Origin: Centipeda felix
Lineage (GTDB): Bacteria > Bacillota > Negativicutes > Selenomonadales > Selenomonadaceae
DNA: 48,372 nucleotides
Assembly (NCBI RefSeq): GCF_900186465.1
Contig: NZ_LT891956.1
Location: forward strand, 1 to 48,372
Direction of reading: 5' to 3'
Every line of letters starts with the position of its first letter. The stretch's first letter is position 1. Both the position numbers and the translations under genes were made by a program. The notes under the pieces are model-generated. The model did no database searches and was not told the DNA's origin. It saw nothing but the letters and a program-made list of their open reading frames with translations. Below, in pieces: positions 1 through 8,178 of the stretch.

Positions 1-227
1 ATAGAGGCCATCTTTCATCAGAGGAGGATGCCCTCCTCTGACTTCATTCGGTATTAGCATTCCTTTCGGAATGTTGTCCCCATCCTGTCGGCAGGTTGTC
101 TACGTGTTACTCACCCGTTTGCCACTAGATTCTCTAAAAGCAAGCTTTAAGATCATCCCGTTCGACTTGCATGTGTTAAGCACGCCGCCAGCGTTCGTCC
201 TGAGCCAGGATCAAACTCTCCATAAAA
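1..227 (-). rRNA. 16S ribosomal RNA, 5' end (partial)
   Basis: The minus strand reads the universal 16S 5' motif AGAGTTTGATCCTGGCTCAG at about 201-220, followed by the usual GACGAACGCTGGCGGCGTG block. Only the first ~227 nt are present and the gene runs off the left edge. The V1/V2 part and the leader are of Firmicute type and compatible with Selenomonas. The exact mature 5' end is estimated. Confidence 0.97.
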
Positions 228-450
228 GACCGGAGTCTATCTGAGAGCCTGTTGGCTCAAAATGTCATTCTTGTAAAAGAATTGTTGTTTCGTTGACCGA
301 AGGTGTTTCCACCTTCACAACGATGTTGCATCTGGCTGTTAGAGTTTCCTCTAACTTGTTTTGCATTGTGTAGTTTTCAGGGTACATCCTGCGCCGCTCT
401 AGTGCTGGGGCTTGCTTTCGCTCGCCCGCCGCTCTCATCGGCGCGACTGT
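228..450 (-). other. rrn leader region
   Basis: This is the transcribed leader between the rrn promoter and 16S. It holds no credible gene. On the minus strand it contains the anti-termination-like stretch TGAAAACTACACAATGC and two short hairpins (GTTAGAGGAAACTCTAAC and GAAGGTGGAAACACCTTC), typical of processed rRNA leaders. A 66-codon reading frame here is a shadow. Confidence 0.7.
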
Positions 451-453
451 CAT

Positions 454-506
454 AATATAACACACGCCACCAGTCCCGTCAACCCCTCTTTTCGACTTTT
501 TGTCAA
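454..506 (-). promoter_or_regulatory. rrn promoter
   Basis: On the minus strand a -35 TTGACG (477-482) lies 17 nt from a -10 TATATT (454-459). Upstream the DNA is A/T-rich (GTAAAAAAGTTGACAAAAAG), like an UP element. It contains a second TTGACA (501-506) that lacks its own -10. The stop codon of the upstream PP2C gene is only a few bases away, so no terminator fits between them. Confidence 0.8.
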
Positions 507-511
507 CTTTT

Positions 512-1264
512 TTACATTCGCACCATCAGCGCGATGCTGCAGTCATCACCAGTCGCCTGAATAACACTGTTCTCAAAGCTTCTGCGCAGCATTTCCTCCA
601 TGTTCGCGCGATCCTCTCCGCGGGCTGTGTTGAAGACACGGTGCAGGACAGGCGCGAGGGTCTTCTGTCGGCGATCATAGAGGCTCATTTCTGCGCCGTC
701 GGAGAGAAGGACGAAGCCGCATATATCTGCCACATCCCCTTTGACAAGTTTCATGGTGTCCGTCGCCTCAGGCGAGGTGATGAATACCGTGGTATTGATA
801 AACTCACCGTTAAGCGGCTGAGAGAGGACGACGAGCTGGTCTTCGCGTAGGCAGCCAATGACACCGTCACCAATATGAAGGAGAATGAAGCGATCCCCCT
901 TGACGGCAACAGCGAGCAGCGTAGAGGCAAGAGCATCAACATGACACGCACATTCGTCCGCCCGTGCGGCGAGTGCCGTACGCAGCTGTGTAAGGATCTG
1001 TTGTTTGACACGTGCCCCGTCTGTCTCCGCATCAAAAGCATCAAAGGAACCAGAAAATATTGCCGCAATCTCTTGGCAGGCAGTCTCTGCCCCCTCTTGG
1101 GAGAATGCAGCAGAGCCCGCGCCGTCAGCGAGAGCGATGACGGCAGTGCCCCCCGATTCACAGGCATAGGTCTTATCCTGGCACGGCAGGTCTCCGGCAC
1201 GGTGCCGCCGCCCTGTAACGGCACACTCTGCAAAGTTCCATAGAATACCGCGTTCTTCGCTCAA
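512..1264 (-). CDS. PP2C-family protein phosphatase (TerY-P type operon)
   Basis: This 250-aa soluble protein should be a metal-dependent Ser/Thr phosphatase that opposes the kinase encoded two genes upstream. PP2C motifs are visible in order: a DGAG metal-site motif at residues 47-50, GDGVIG at 132-137, SDG at 188-190 and GDD near 239-241. The start ATG overlaps the stop of the vWA gene (ATGA), which indicates translational coupling. It is the last gene of a five-gene minus-strand operon. A PP2C phosphatase next to a vWA protein and a zinc-ribbon kinase is the TerY-P triad known from tellurite/stress-response neighbourhoods. The substrate is unknown. The gene ends almost on the rrn promoter. 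Confidence 0.88.
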   Translation of the reverse strand: MSEERGILWNFAECAVTGRRHRAGDLPCQDKTYACESGGTAVIALADGAGSAAFSQEGAETACQEIAAIFSGSFDAFDAETDGARVKQQILTQLRTALAARADECACHVDALASTLLAVAVKGDRFILLHIGDGVIGCLREDQLVVLSQPLNGEFINTTVFITSPEATDTMKLVKGDVADICGFVLLSDGAEMSLYDRRQKTLAPVLHRVFNTARGEDRANMEEMLRRSFENSVIQATGDDCSIALMVRM

Positions 1265-2028
1265 GAGAGTGTGCTCCAGTCTTTGATACGATCGACATCG
1301 AGCTTGATTTTATCTCCTGGTGTGGAGTTCGATACGACCTTGATGCTGCTGCTGAGCCATGCAAAGAATTCTTGGAATTTCAGACCGTCGAGCCGCAGCG
1401 GCTCCCATTTCGGCGAGAGTGCAGCAAGCGCGTCCATGCCCGGCTCGCTCCCAATGCCGATAGGGAAGACGGTCAGCTTACCGGCATTCACAAGTTCCGT
1501 GACGCGCTGGGCGGCACGGCGCAGCTCAGCAGGATCGCCATTCGGTTCGCCGTCGCTCATGAGGACGAGCCACGGCTGATAGTAGTCGACCCCCTTATCC
1601 TGATACTCTTTCTTGCGCTGCGCCAGCAGGTCGAGGGCGAGGTTGACCCCCTCCCCCATCGCCGTGAGTCCATTTGCGTGCAGCTGTGGGACGGTCTGCC
1701 GTTCAATGTTGGCGAAGTCAAGCAGACATTTTGCCTCGTTGTCGAAGGTGACGATGCTGATCTCAGCAGAGTCGGCGGCGAGTATGTCGGTACGGATTGC
1801 CTCGAAGAACATTTCGATGCCCTTTTGAAGCTCCTGTATGCGGCTCTTCCCGCCCTCGACGATCTGCCAGAGTTTGCCGTCTTGGCGGATGGTCTCTCCG
1901 GTACCGACGTAGCTGCCCGCCTCGACTGCTGCCATGGAGCCGCTCGTGTCAAGGCAGAGGCAGACGGGTACACGCGGCGTCGGATTGGTGACGAGGTCGT
2001 CCATGCGGATGAGGTGCAGGTCTTTCAT
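1261..2028 (-). CDS. vWA-domain protein, TerY-like
   Basis: This 255-aa protein is a single von Willebrand factor A domain with an intact MIDAS metal site: DTSGS at residues 27-31, a Thr near 122 (LTAMGEG) and MSDGEPNGD around 157-165. It has no signal peptide, so it probably acts in the cytoplasm as a divalent-metal-dependent scaffold or switch for the kinase and phosphatase beside it. It resembles TerY of tellurite-resistance-type operons. It starts 15 nt after the kinase stop and overlaps the PP2C gene by 4 nt. The family assignment is secure from the motif and context; the cellular role is inferred. Confidence 0.88.
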   Translation of the reverse strand: MKDLHLIRMDDLVTNPTPRVPVCLCLDTSGSMAAVEAGSYVGTGETIRQDGKLWQIVEGGKSRIQELQKGIEMFFEAIRTDILAADSAEISIVTFDNEAKCLLDFANIERQTVPQLHANGLTAMGEGVNLALDLLAQRKKEYQDKGVDYYQPWLVLMSDGEPNGDPAELRRAAQRVTELVNAGKLTVFPIGIGSEPGMDALAALSPKWEPLRLDGLKFQEFFAWLSSSIKVVSNSTPGDKIKLDVDRIKDWSTLS

Positions 2029-2043
2029 GGTATTTCTCCCATA

Positions 2044-4239
2044 TTATAATAGAAAATGAACGACGGCATAGGCAATGGCAAGCCCGATGCCGATTCCGGC
2101 AACGGTCTCAAATGATGAGCTCTCCTCCGCACGGTCACTTTGCGGGACGGGCGTGCGCGAAGAGGTGTTTTGCTGTGGTGTCGTGAGCCACGTCTCGCGC
2201 TCCTTCTTTCGCGCCTCGCGGCATTCCCTGCAGTTCTCGGGCTGAGCCAGCCCCTTATCCACGAAGAAGGCGTGCTCGGCAGCGGTGATGCAGAAACGGC
2301 TGCCGCACGTTCTACATTGCTTCCATTCATAAATTTCTCCTCTGCACAAGGAACATACGCCGTGGTCGAGCTGCGTGACCGGCACCTCGCTCTTACAAAC
2401 GCGGCACGGGCGTTTTTCTGGTGACTTCGACTGCTTCGCTCCAGACTTTGTATGCGGCGTTGAGTGCCCCCATGTCTTCGTTTGCTGCGGGGACTTCGCG
2501 TCTGCATTTGGTTCAATGTGCTTGTAGCGATTCGGAAAAATCTCAAGTGAGAGGGCATCCTGCTCCGCATACTTCCCATTCGTGAGGAGGTTCTTGTACT
2601 CGCGCAGGTTTGCAAGCCACGCGTTCACATCGAGGCGGTCGCACTCTTCGTAGTGTGCTTCGCCCTTGCGGAAGGTCTGATAAAACGGTTCTTTCATCGC
2701 ACGGCGCGGGAGATGGCTCCAGATGAATCTCCACGGGCCGTCGGGAGCACGGCGATTCGAGTTCTCTCCGCAGGGATAGGAGAAATCACCGCGTGCAATG
2801 TTTTCCTGCAGATCGTTGCCGCCCTGCTGGGAGTAAGGCGTCTTACCCGGAAGCATGATGCGGAAAAGCAGGGTCGCGATAGCAAATGCCTCATTCCCCT
2901 TCGTGCGCAGAAAGCTTGAGAACGGTTGTCCCTGCACCTCGGGGGCGGTGTAAACGGGGGTGCCTACGGGACAGGGAAAGCCCTCAATCTGATAACTGTC
3001 CGTGTCAACAAAGTAGACCTCGGTCGCGGAAACGACGAGGATATTCTGGTCATTCAGGTCGCCGATGAGAATGTCGTGGTCGTGAAGGTACTTGATCTTC
3101 TCAAGGATGGTAATGCAAAGGATAACGAGGTCGACCTTTTTCCAGTGCGGGAAAAATCTCTGCAGCCGCCGCGGACTGAAGACGGCAATCTGCAGGGACT
3201 GCCCCTGTGCACGCGGCATTAGATAGCCGACGAAGTTCCCGCTCTTGTCCGAGAGCTCCGCAATGGGCCAGCAGATACCTGCGCAGGAGATGCTGCAGCT
3301 GAGCATACGGCGAATCTTTTCCCGCCGCCGTACAGTCAGGCAGTCCCGCGCGTAAATCTTCGCAACGTATGGCGTGCCCGTTTCGTAGATCCTGCCCTCG
3401 CCGCCCTTACCGATCTCCTTGCCGAGACGTATGCGCTCCGGCACGCCGTTCTGTACGCGGAAGACAATCTCGCCCTCGATGGGGATGTGTGCTGCAGGCA
3501 GCGGATCATCGGCGATGGCCGTGACGACGGTCTTTCGCGCAGTGGTCATGGCGGACGAGCGGCTGTCCGTGCGCTGCGGCGCGGGCCTCTGCCCTGCCGT
3601 GTGCTCATGCCCACCATGCGGTCGACGGTCACCGTCTGTCTGCGCGCGCGCGGAGTCCGTCCTTTTCGTATGCGGCTTCTTTCCATCCTGCGGGAAAAGG
3701 TTGCCGCCGCCATCGATGCGCCGTACATGGATTTTCTTGCCGCGCTGAACGGAACGCTGGTTGACAAGGTTGCGGATGTCCGCGCCGAGGTCTGCATCCT
3801 GCGTGATGAGAAGGAGGTTGTACGTCATGCGGTGACGCGTAAACTGCGTGATGAAGACGTTGTCTGCGTGACCTTCCCGATCAACCGGCTCTCCACGAAA
3901 TTCGAGCAGGTTCTCCTGCTGATACCGTGGCAAAAACTCTGACAAACAGCGTTCCGCATTTCGCACATCCACAGGATCATATACCCCCGCGGCGTTCCTG
4001 TAAATTTTCTGCAGTTCGTGAAGCACACGCTCCGGAACGATGACGGGGTTGTTGTACTTCAAAATATAGGGTCTGGCGCGTTCCCAGAACGTCGGCGCAG
4101 CCTCCTTGAGCAGACTGCAGGTGTCAATGAACACCTTCCAGTCCTTGAAATACATATCAAGCAGCTTCTCTTGCCGCTCCTTCATGTTGCGTCCCGTCCC
4201 TACGCGCACGCGCTCTCCACCCCCTACGTCTTTTCTCAT
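2044..4239 (-). CDS. PIN domain + protein kinase + zinc ribbons + C-terminal TM anchor
   Basis: The start chosen is the ATG that overlaps the upstream stop by one base (TGATG), giving 731 aa. Starts at 4257 and 4185 are also possible. Residues ~33-175 form a PIN-like nuclease domain with the acidic set D39, E75, D126 and D148. After a basic linker a protein kinase domain (~265-560) shows the glycine loop GKGGEG, Lys294, the catalytic IGDLNDQN (Asp394, Asn399) and VDTD in place of DFG (Asp412). Two CxxC...CxxC zinc ribbons follow (~610-685), and a hydrophobic tail (last ~21 residues) looks like a tail anchor. Kinases with C-terminal zinc ribbons are the third member of the TerY-P triad. The N-terminal PIN fusion is unusual and suggests signal-gated RNA cleavage at the membrane (inference). 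Confidence 0.85.
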   Translation of the reverse strand: MRKDVGGGERVRVGTGRNMKERQEKLLDMYFKDWKVFIDTCSLLKEAAPTFWERARPYILKYNNPVIVPERVLHELQKIYRNAAGVYDPVDVRNAERCLSEFLPRYQQENLLEFRGEPVDREGHADNVFITQFTRHRMTYNLLLITQDADLGADIRNLVNQRSVQRGKKIHVRRIDGGGNLFPQDGKKPHTKRTDSARAQTDGDRRPHGGHEHTAGQRPAPQRTDSRSSAMTTARKTVVTAIADDPLPAAHIPIEGEIVFRVQNGVPERIRLGKEIGKGGEGRIYETGTPYVAKIYARDCLTVRRREKIRRMLSCSISCAGICWPIAELSDKSGNFVGYLMPRAQGQSLQIAVFSPRRLQRFFPHWKKVDLVILCITILEKIKYLHDHDILIGDLNDQNILVVSATEVYFVDTDSYQIEGFPCPVGTPVYTAPEVQGQPFSSFLRTKGNEAFAIATLLFRIMLPGKTPYSQQGGNDLQENIARGDFSYPCGENSNRRAPDGPWRFIWSHLPRRAMKEPFYQTFRKGEAHYEECDRLDVNAWLANLREYKNLLTNGKYAEQDALSLEIFPNRYKHIEPNADAKSPQQTKTWGHSTPHTKSGAKQSKSPEKRPCRVCKSEVPVTQLDHGVCSLCRGEIYEWKQCRTCGSRFCITAAEHAFFVDKGLAQPENCRECREARKKERETWLTTPQQNTSSRTPVPQSDRAEESSSFETVAGIGIGLAIAYAVVHFLL

Positions 4240-5528
4240 CAGCCGATCTCGTCCCATCCACGCGGCAAAGCACTGCGGTCATGCTCCGGTACGCTGCTCT
4301 TCGGCGTGAACGGAGTGCTGTCATTGCTATTATCACCGCATTGCCGGTCCACGAGCTCAGCTGTCGCGACATCGTCCGCTGCGGCGGCGGGTGCGCTGCT
4401 CTCTATCATACCTTTCTCGAACGCCCGCATATCCGCTGCCATAGTCTCCAGCTCCGCAGCATCCGGCTCGTCGAAGATAATTACCTCGTCCGAACACGGA
4501 GGTATCTCCTCAGCGGAAGGCGGCACACGTTCAATCTCCTCAAGGTTCTCAAGAGGCGCATCGGAGGGTTCCGCAGGCACACCGTCAAGGTCATCCCATC
4601 CGATCACCGGTTCCCGCACGTCCGCATCATCCTCCTCGTCTGCATAGGAGGGTATGCCGCAGTCTGCGCCCGAAACCTGCCAGCGATAAAATCCGTGATC
4701 GGTCTGATATCCGACAAGGTCGATCTCCGCACCGCCGAGGTGAGCACGATTCAGCAGTGCGATCTGTGCTGCACAGTCAGACGTGTTCGTAAAGAGTACA
4801 ATCTGATGGGCATTTTTGAATCGCGCAAACACGGAAAAGAAAGTACTGAGCTCCGACCCGTCGTCATCTTCACCGCGCAGGTCGATCAGCCCCTCCTCCT
4901 GCAGCTGCACCAAATGCTGCATACCGTGCTTGGCTCTTCTGCGCACGGCATCATCCGTGCTGCGCATATCCCCTTCAAGAGCTCGCACAGTCGCGAGGGA
5001 GATGAAGAAAGCACTGCCATGTTCACGCAATGCAGCGATCAGCGGCTCTGCTGCCGCAAAGAAGCCCTCCGATGCGACGACGCTGTGGTCAAGGAAGATG
5101 CGGCAGTCCGTCGCGAAGGCATGGTAATCCTCCTCCGTCAGCCAGTCGCGTGTACTGTCCTGTGCATATATATCGAGAGGCGCAGGGAATGTGTCGAGCC
5201 ACCGCTGTGTGAGTGAGAGCGTACCGAGGTGATCGAAAAGACCTGCGTCCTCAGGTGCGTTGAGTGAGAGAATTGTCTCCATCCGCACGGCAATCTCTGG
5301 CCTCTCCCGCACAGCGCCGTCCAACACAGCGGCAATCGCGAGGAACATCGTCGCACCGAGCTCCTCGCCTCCCACCTCGATGTCCGCCATCTCCTGTTCG
5401 TGGATCCCCAGTACTGTCGCAAACTGCTTCGCATCCATTCGCAGGAGCCGCCGCAGGTACGGCAGAGATTCTTGCATGGCGGTACACATGAGTCCACGCT
5501 GCTCTTCATAATAGGTTCGGATATCCAT
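4239..5528 (-). CDS. HTH (Xre-like) + PIN-like domain protein
   Basis: The start is the ATG at 5528, preceded by GAGGAGGAA, giving 429 aa. The frame stays open further upstream but without a ribosome site. Residues ~24-70 look like a helix-turn-helix of the Xre type (RMDAKQFATVLGIHEQEMADI). Residues ~142-285 look like a PIN domain: FLDHSV (Asp147), Glu185 in ALEGD, an acidic cluster near 220-223, and FTNTSD (Asp251). The last ~140 residues are acidic and probably disordered. It overlaps the kinase gene by one base. Together with the PIN-kinase this gives the operon two candidate RNases. No toxin-antitoxin partner is evident. The PIN call is by motif and predicted fold only. Confidence 0.7.
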   Translation of the reverse strand: MDIRTYYEEQRGLMCTAMQESLPYLRRLLRMDAKQFATVLGIHEQEMADIEVGGEELGATMFLAIAAVLDGAVRERPEIAVRMETILSLNAPEDAGLFDHLGTLSLTQRWLDTFPAPLDIYAQDSTRDWLTEEDYHAFATDCRIFLDHSVVASEGFFAAAEPLIAALREHGSAFFISLATVRALEGDMRSTDDAVRRRAKHGMQHLVQLQEEGLIDLRGEDDDGSELSTFFSVFARFKNAHQIVLFTNTSDCAAQIALLNRAHLGGAEIDLVGYQTDHGFYRWQVSGADCGIPSYADEEDDADVREPVIGWDDLDGVPAEPSDAPLENLEEIERVPPSAEEIPPCSDEVIIFDEPDAAELETMAADMRAFEKGMIESSAPAAAADDVATAELVDRQCGDNSNDSTPFTPKSSVPEHDRSALPRGWDEIG

Positions 5529-5577
5529 ATCTATTCCTCCTCTATCAGCGGGCTGCGCGCCCCCGCGCAGCCCCGTC

Positions 5578-6186
5578 CTATAATTTGATCTCCGATATCG
5601 GCTGATTCGGCCCATGCGGCTGCACCAGTATCTTTGCGGGAGTCGCTCCCGCGGGCATGGCAAAAACAACACTTGCTGTCATCTGCATCCCTGGTGATAT
5701 GTTTTCCATGTGGAACGTGGCAACCCTGTTGTGAAAGAGCACGCCCATACCGCTGTCCGAGACTGCATAGCTGTTGCCATCCGTATCAACCATGCGTATG
5801 TTAAAACTCACGATGTGGATACTGCTCGAGCCTCGGTTTGCAAGCGTCAGTTTGACGAGAGCAAAAGGCCCCTGCACGGTGCCCATCGGACCTGTCAGCG
5901 AGGACGGGCGCGAGATGGACTCCACACGCCCGACAAGCGCAGGCTTCTGTGCAGATGCACTCTGCGCTGCAGGTTGGTCCGTACGCAGAGAGCCCCCCGT
6001 GGTTTTCTCGCTGCCCTTCTTTGTGCCGCGCTCCCCATTCTCCTTGGTTTTGGCATCCGTCTTTTCTGTTTGCGTCGCTGTCATCGGCTGTGCAGCAGGC
6101 GCATCTTTTTTCCAAAGCCCCAAGCCGGGGCCGAAAAAATAGATGAGCGCTCCCAGAATAAGCCCGAACAGGATCCCCTTCCTCAT
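5578..6186 (-). CDS. membrane-anchored DUF4352-like protein
   Basis: This 202-aa protein starts with a short N-terminal membrane segment (residues ~4-24), followed by a low-complexity Lys/Thr/Gln-rich linker (~27-85). The C-terminal beta-rich domain (GPFALVKLTLANRGSSS, then FNIRMVDTDGNSYAV) resembles DUF4352, an immunoglobulin-like extracellular domain. It lacks a lipobox Cys, so a membrane anchor is more likely than a lipoprotein. It is the first gene of the five-gene TerY-P-type operon, 49 nt before the HTH-PIN gene, and could be the surface sensor of the pathway (inference). The ribosome site is AAAGGA upstream of ATG. Confidence 0.72.
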   Translation of the reverse strand: MRKGILFGLILGALIYFFGPGLGLWKKDAPAAQPMTATQTEKTDAKTKENGERGTKKGSEKTTGGSLRTDQPAAQSASAQKPALVGRVESISRPSSLTGPMGTVQGPFALVKLTLANRGSSSIHIVSFNIRMVDTDGNSYAVSDSGMGVLFHNRVATFHMENISPGMQMTASVVFAMPAGATPAKILVQPHGPNQPISEIKL

Positions 6187-6362
6187 CTCTCTACGTCCTT
6201 TCTCATTGAACGCAAAATCATTTTATCGAGTATGAAATCATTCTACCATAAAACAAGATATGCAGCAGAAAAAATTTTCTATCCATAATTATATTTCCCC
6301 AGATGATTGTTCCTTGTTTCTTCCCCCTTCCTGTGGTATTCTATGATAGAATTTATTCTGGG
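6187..6362. promoter_or_regulatory. intergenic region upstream of the DUF4352 operon
   Basis: This A/T-rich stretch separates the minus-strand operon from the MITE-like repeat. A TAGAAT hexamer on the minus strand about 60 nt upstream of the ATG could serve as a -10, but no good -35 is seen. No gene is visible. Confidence 0.35.
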
Positions 6363-6520
6363 GGAAGTACTGATAAGTTCGGCACGACCATCTTGACGCA
6401 TCTTTTCGTCTGCTTGTCGTCGGCAAATTCTCCACATAGCCCTTGCTATGCGTCCGGTTTGCTGCCTCAATCGGACAAAAATCTACGCCGATCTGAGAGA
6501 CTGTTTTATCAGTGATTTCC
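6363..6520 (-). repeat. MITE-like repeat, copy A
   Basis: This ~158-bp element is flanked by imperfect terminal inverted repeats (GGAAGTACTGATAA and TTATCAGTGATTTCC). It contains an internal CATAGC/GCTATG hairpin and a GTCCG/CGGAC stem. It is the reverse complement of the copy at 34123-34283 and is related to 35701-35860. It has no coding capacity. It lies directly upstream of the ClpX-like gene, so it separates that gene from any older promoter. Confidence 0.85.
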
Positions 6521-6549
6521 TAGATGAAATACCCTGAAAGGAATTTGAA

Positions 6550-7845
6550 ATGCCGAAAAATCCGGTCAAGCATCAATGCACCTTCTGCAAGCGCATCATC
6601 GACGTGCGCGACCAATACGATATGCCGATCTACGATCCGAACACAGGCTTTGCGATCTGCAAGGACTGCGTGCGTGAGATCAACCGCTACCTCGACGAGC
6701 ACGACGCATCCGTCTCCTCGGAGGAGCGCACGACGTTCCGCAAGGAGCTGGGCGACGTACTGGAAAAGACGCGCCCTCACCTCATCAAGGAGTATCTCGA
6801 CACCTACATCATCAATCAGGACCGCGCGAAGAAAATCCTCGCCGTTGCCGTCTACAACCACTACAAGCGCATGAAATACGGCTACGAAAAGAAAGAGGAC
6901 GAGGGCACGGAGATCGAGAAGTCGAACGTCATCATGCTTGGTCCCTCGGGCTGCGGCAAAACCGCCCTCCTCTCCCATCTCTCAAAGCTCCTCGATGTGC
7001 CGTTTGCCGTGACAGATGCCTCCAGCCTCACCGAGGCGGGCTTCGTCGGCGCGGATGTAGAGGTCGCCGTCCGCAACCTCTACTATGCGGCGGACAAGGA
7101 CGTGGAGAAGGCGGAGCACGGCATCATCTACCTCGACGAGTTCGATAAAATCGCGCGCAAATCCGGTGCGAACAATTCCATCACTGCTGACCCCGGCCAC
7201 GAGGGCGTCCAGCAGGCACTCCTCAAGATGCTCGAAGGCAGTGTCGTCGAGTTCACGGCGCGCGGCCAGCGCAAGCACCCCGAGGCGCCGACCATCAAGG
7301 TCGATACGAAAAACATCCTCTTCATCGTCGGCGGCGCATTCGTCGGCATCGAGAAGATCATCGCCAAGCGCCTCAAGAAAGGCAACGTCGCCATGGGCTT
7401 TGGCGCGGAGGTGCGCGGCAAGGATCTCGAAAAGGAATACGACGCACTCATCCATCAGGTCACGCCGGAGGATCTCATGGAGTACGGCATCATCCCTGAG
7501 ATCATCGGCCGCCTGCCCGTGATCTGCACGCTCGAAACCCTTGACGAGGACGCACTCCTGCGCATCCTCACCGAGCCGATCAACGCGCCGGTACGCCAGT
7601 ACCAGCAGCTGCTCGCGATGGACGGCGTGGAGCTCGTCTTTACCGAGGACGCACTGCGTGCCGTCGCAAAAAAGGCAATCGAGCGCAAAACGGGCGCACG
7701 CAGCCTGCGCGGCATCATCGAGGAGGTCATGCTCGACGTGATGTTCGACATCCCGCGTGAGACCGCCCCGCGCCGCGTCACCGTGACGAAGGAATGCATC
7801 ACCGAGGGCGCGGCGCCGACCGTGGAGAACGCAGCGGCGGGGTGA
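6550..7845 (+). CDS. clpX: ClpX-like AAA+ unfoldase (paralogue)
   Basis: This 431-aa protein has the ClpX order: an N-terminal zinc-binding domain (C10, C13, C37, C40), Walker A GPSGCGKT (131-138), pore loop GFVG (164-167; GYVG in standard ClpX), Walker B IIYLDEFDK (192-200), an RKH loop (241-243) and a ClpP-docking loop MGFGA (282-286) in place of the usual IGF. It should unfold substrates for ClpP or act alone as a remodelling factor. No clpP or tig lies beside it, so it is probably not the housekeeping copy. The ribosome site is AAGGAA, 7 nt before ATG. Whether MGF still docks ClpP is open. Confidence 0.88.
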   Translation: MPKNPVKHQCTFCKRIIDVRDQYDMPIYDPNTGFAICKDCVREINRYLDEHDASVSSEERTTFRKELGDVLEKTRPHLIKEYLDTYIINQDRAKKILAVAVYNHYKRMKYGYEKKEDEGTEIEKSNVIMLGPSGCGKTALLSHLSKLLDVPFAVTDASSLTEAGFVGADVEVAVRNLYYAADKDVEKAEHGIIYLDEFDKIARKSGANNSITADPGHEGVQQALLKMLEGSVVEFTARGQRKHPEAPTIKVDTKNILFIVGGAFVGIEKIIAKRLKKGNVAMGFGAEVRGKDLEKEYDALIHQVTPEDLMEYGIIPEIIGRLPVICTLETLDEDALLRILTEPINAPVRQYQQLLAMDGVELVFTEDALRAVAKKAIERKTGARSLRGIIEEVMLDVMFDIPRETAPRRVTVTKECITEGAAPTVENAAAG

Positions 7846-7856
7846 TAAATTTATCC

Positions 7857-7884
7857 TTGCAAAACAGAATAAACGTGTTATACT
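7857..7884 (+). promoter_or_regulatory. promoter of putative antitoxin RNA
   Basis: TTGCAA (7857-7862), a 16-nt spacer and TATACT (7879-7884), with TG one base upstream of the -10 (extended -10). It would start a transcript near 7891 that ends at the hairpin at 7919-7966. The same TGTTATACT string occurs on the opposite strand at the toxin promoter. Confidence 0.65.
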
Positions 7885-7890
7885 GTGTGT

Positions 7891-7967
7891 AGAAGTCAAC
7901 GATGGTCATTGACAACCAAAAGAAAGAAATCCCCTGCGGCTGGTTACCGCAGGGGTCTTTCTTTGCA
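7891..7967 (+). ncRNA. putative antitoxin RNA of an Fst/par-like type I TA locus
   Basis: A short RNA of about 77 nt is predicted between the promoter at 7857-7884 and the hairpin/T-tract at 7919-7966. Its segment at 7901-7917 (GATGGTCATTGACAACC) matches 8093-8111 (GATGGTCATCGTGACAACC) as a direct repeat. The RNA could therefore pair in trans with the ribosome site and start codon of the small convergent gene at 8012-8101. It can also pair across the shared terminator. This matches the known RNA II architecture of par of pAD1. Expression is not shown by sequence alone. Confidence 0.6.
7919..7966. terminator. bidirectional terminator shared by the type I TA transcripts
   Basis: A strong hairpin with stem CCCCTGCGG/CCGCAGGGG, extended by AAAGAAAGA/TCTTTCTTT and with a 7-nt loop. 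It gives a U-rich tail in both directions. It terminates both the plus-strand antitoxin RNA and the minus-strand toxin message, and probably also read-through from clpX. Confidence 0.85.
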
Positions 7968-8011
7968 ACTGGTGAGGTCGCATCTGGCTGGTGCCACAAC
8001 GGCGGTCGCTT

Positions 8012-8101
8012 CTACCGCCCCAGCCTCTGCAGAATCAGCGCCCCGAGAATACTCCCGAGTACGCTGGTCAGCAGGGAAAGCATAACATCTCCGATGGTCA
8101 T
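8012..8101 (-). CDS. putative small hydrophobic type I toxin (29 aa)
   Basis: A 29-codon gene with a strong ribosome site (GGGAGG, 8 nt before ATG). The peptide begins MTIGDVMLSLL, has a hydrophobic helix of about 18 residues (SLLTSVLGSILGALILQ) and a basic end (QRLGR), the profile of small membrane-active toxins such as Fst or Ldr. The transcript would run from an extended -10 at 8155-8160 to the hairpin at 7919-7966, about 230 nt. Its start region is complementary to the convergent antitoxin RNA. It is too short for usual gene callers. The toxin role is inferred from architecture; no homology search was possible. Confidence 0.6.
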   Translation of the reverse strand: MTIGDVMLSLLTSVLGSILGALILQRLGR

Positions 8102-8154
8102 CGTGACAACCTCCCTTCCTTGCCGGATTGGGTTGGTTGGGCCGTGGCAGTTTC

Positions 8155-8160
8155 AGTATA
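8155..8160 (-). promoter_or_regulatory. extended -10 of the putative toxin gene
   Basis: On the minus strand TGTTATACT provides a TATACT -10 with an upstream TG. There is no good -35 at 16-18 nt. It sits about 55 nt upstream of the toxin ATG. Confidence 0.5.
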
Positions 8161-8178
8161 ACACAACGGACGACAAAG

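Noticed and set aside
265-465. Small ORF in the rrn leader
   Set aside because: It lies in the transcribed rRNA leader with no ribosome site and crosses leader hairpins.
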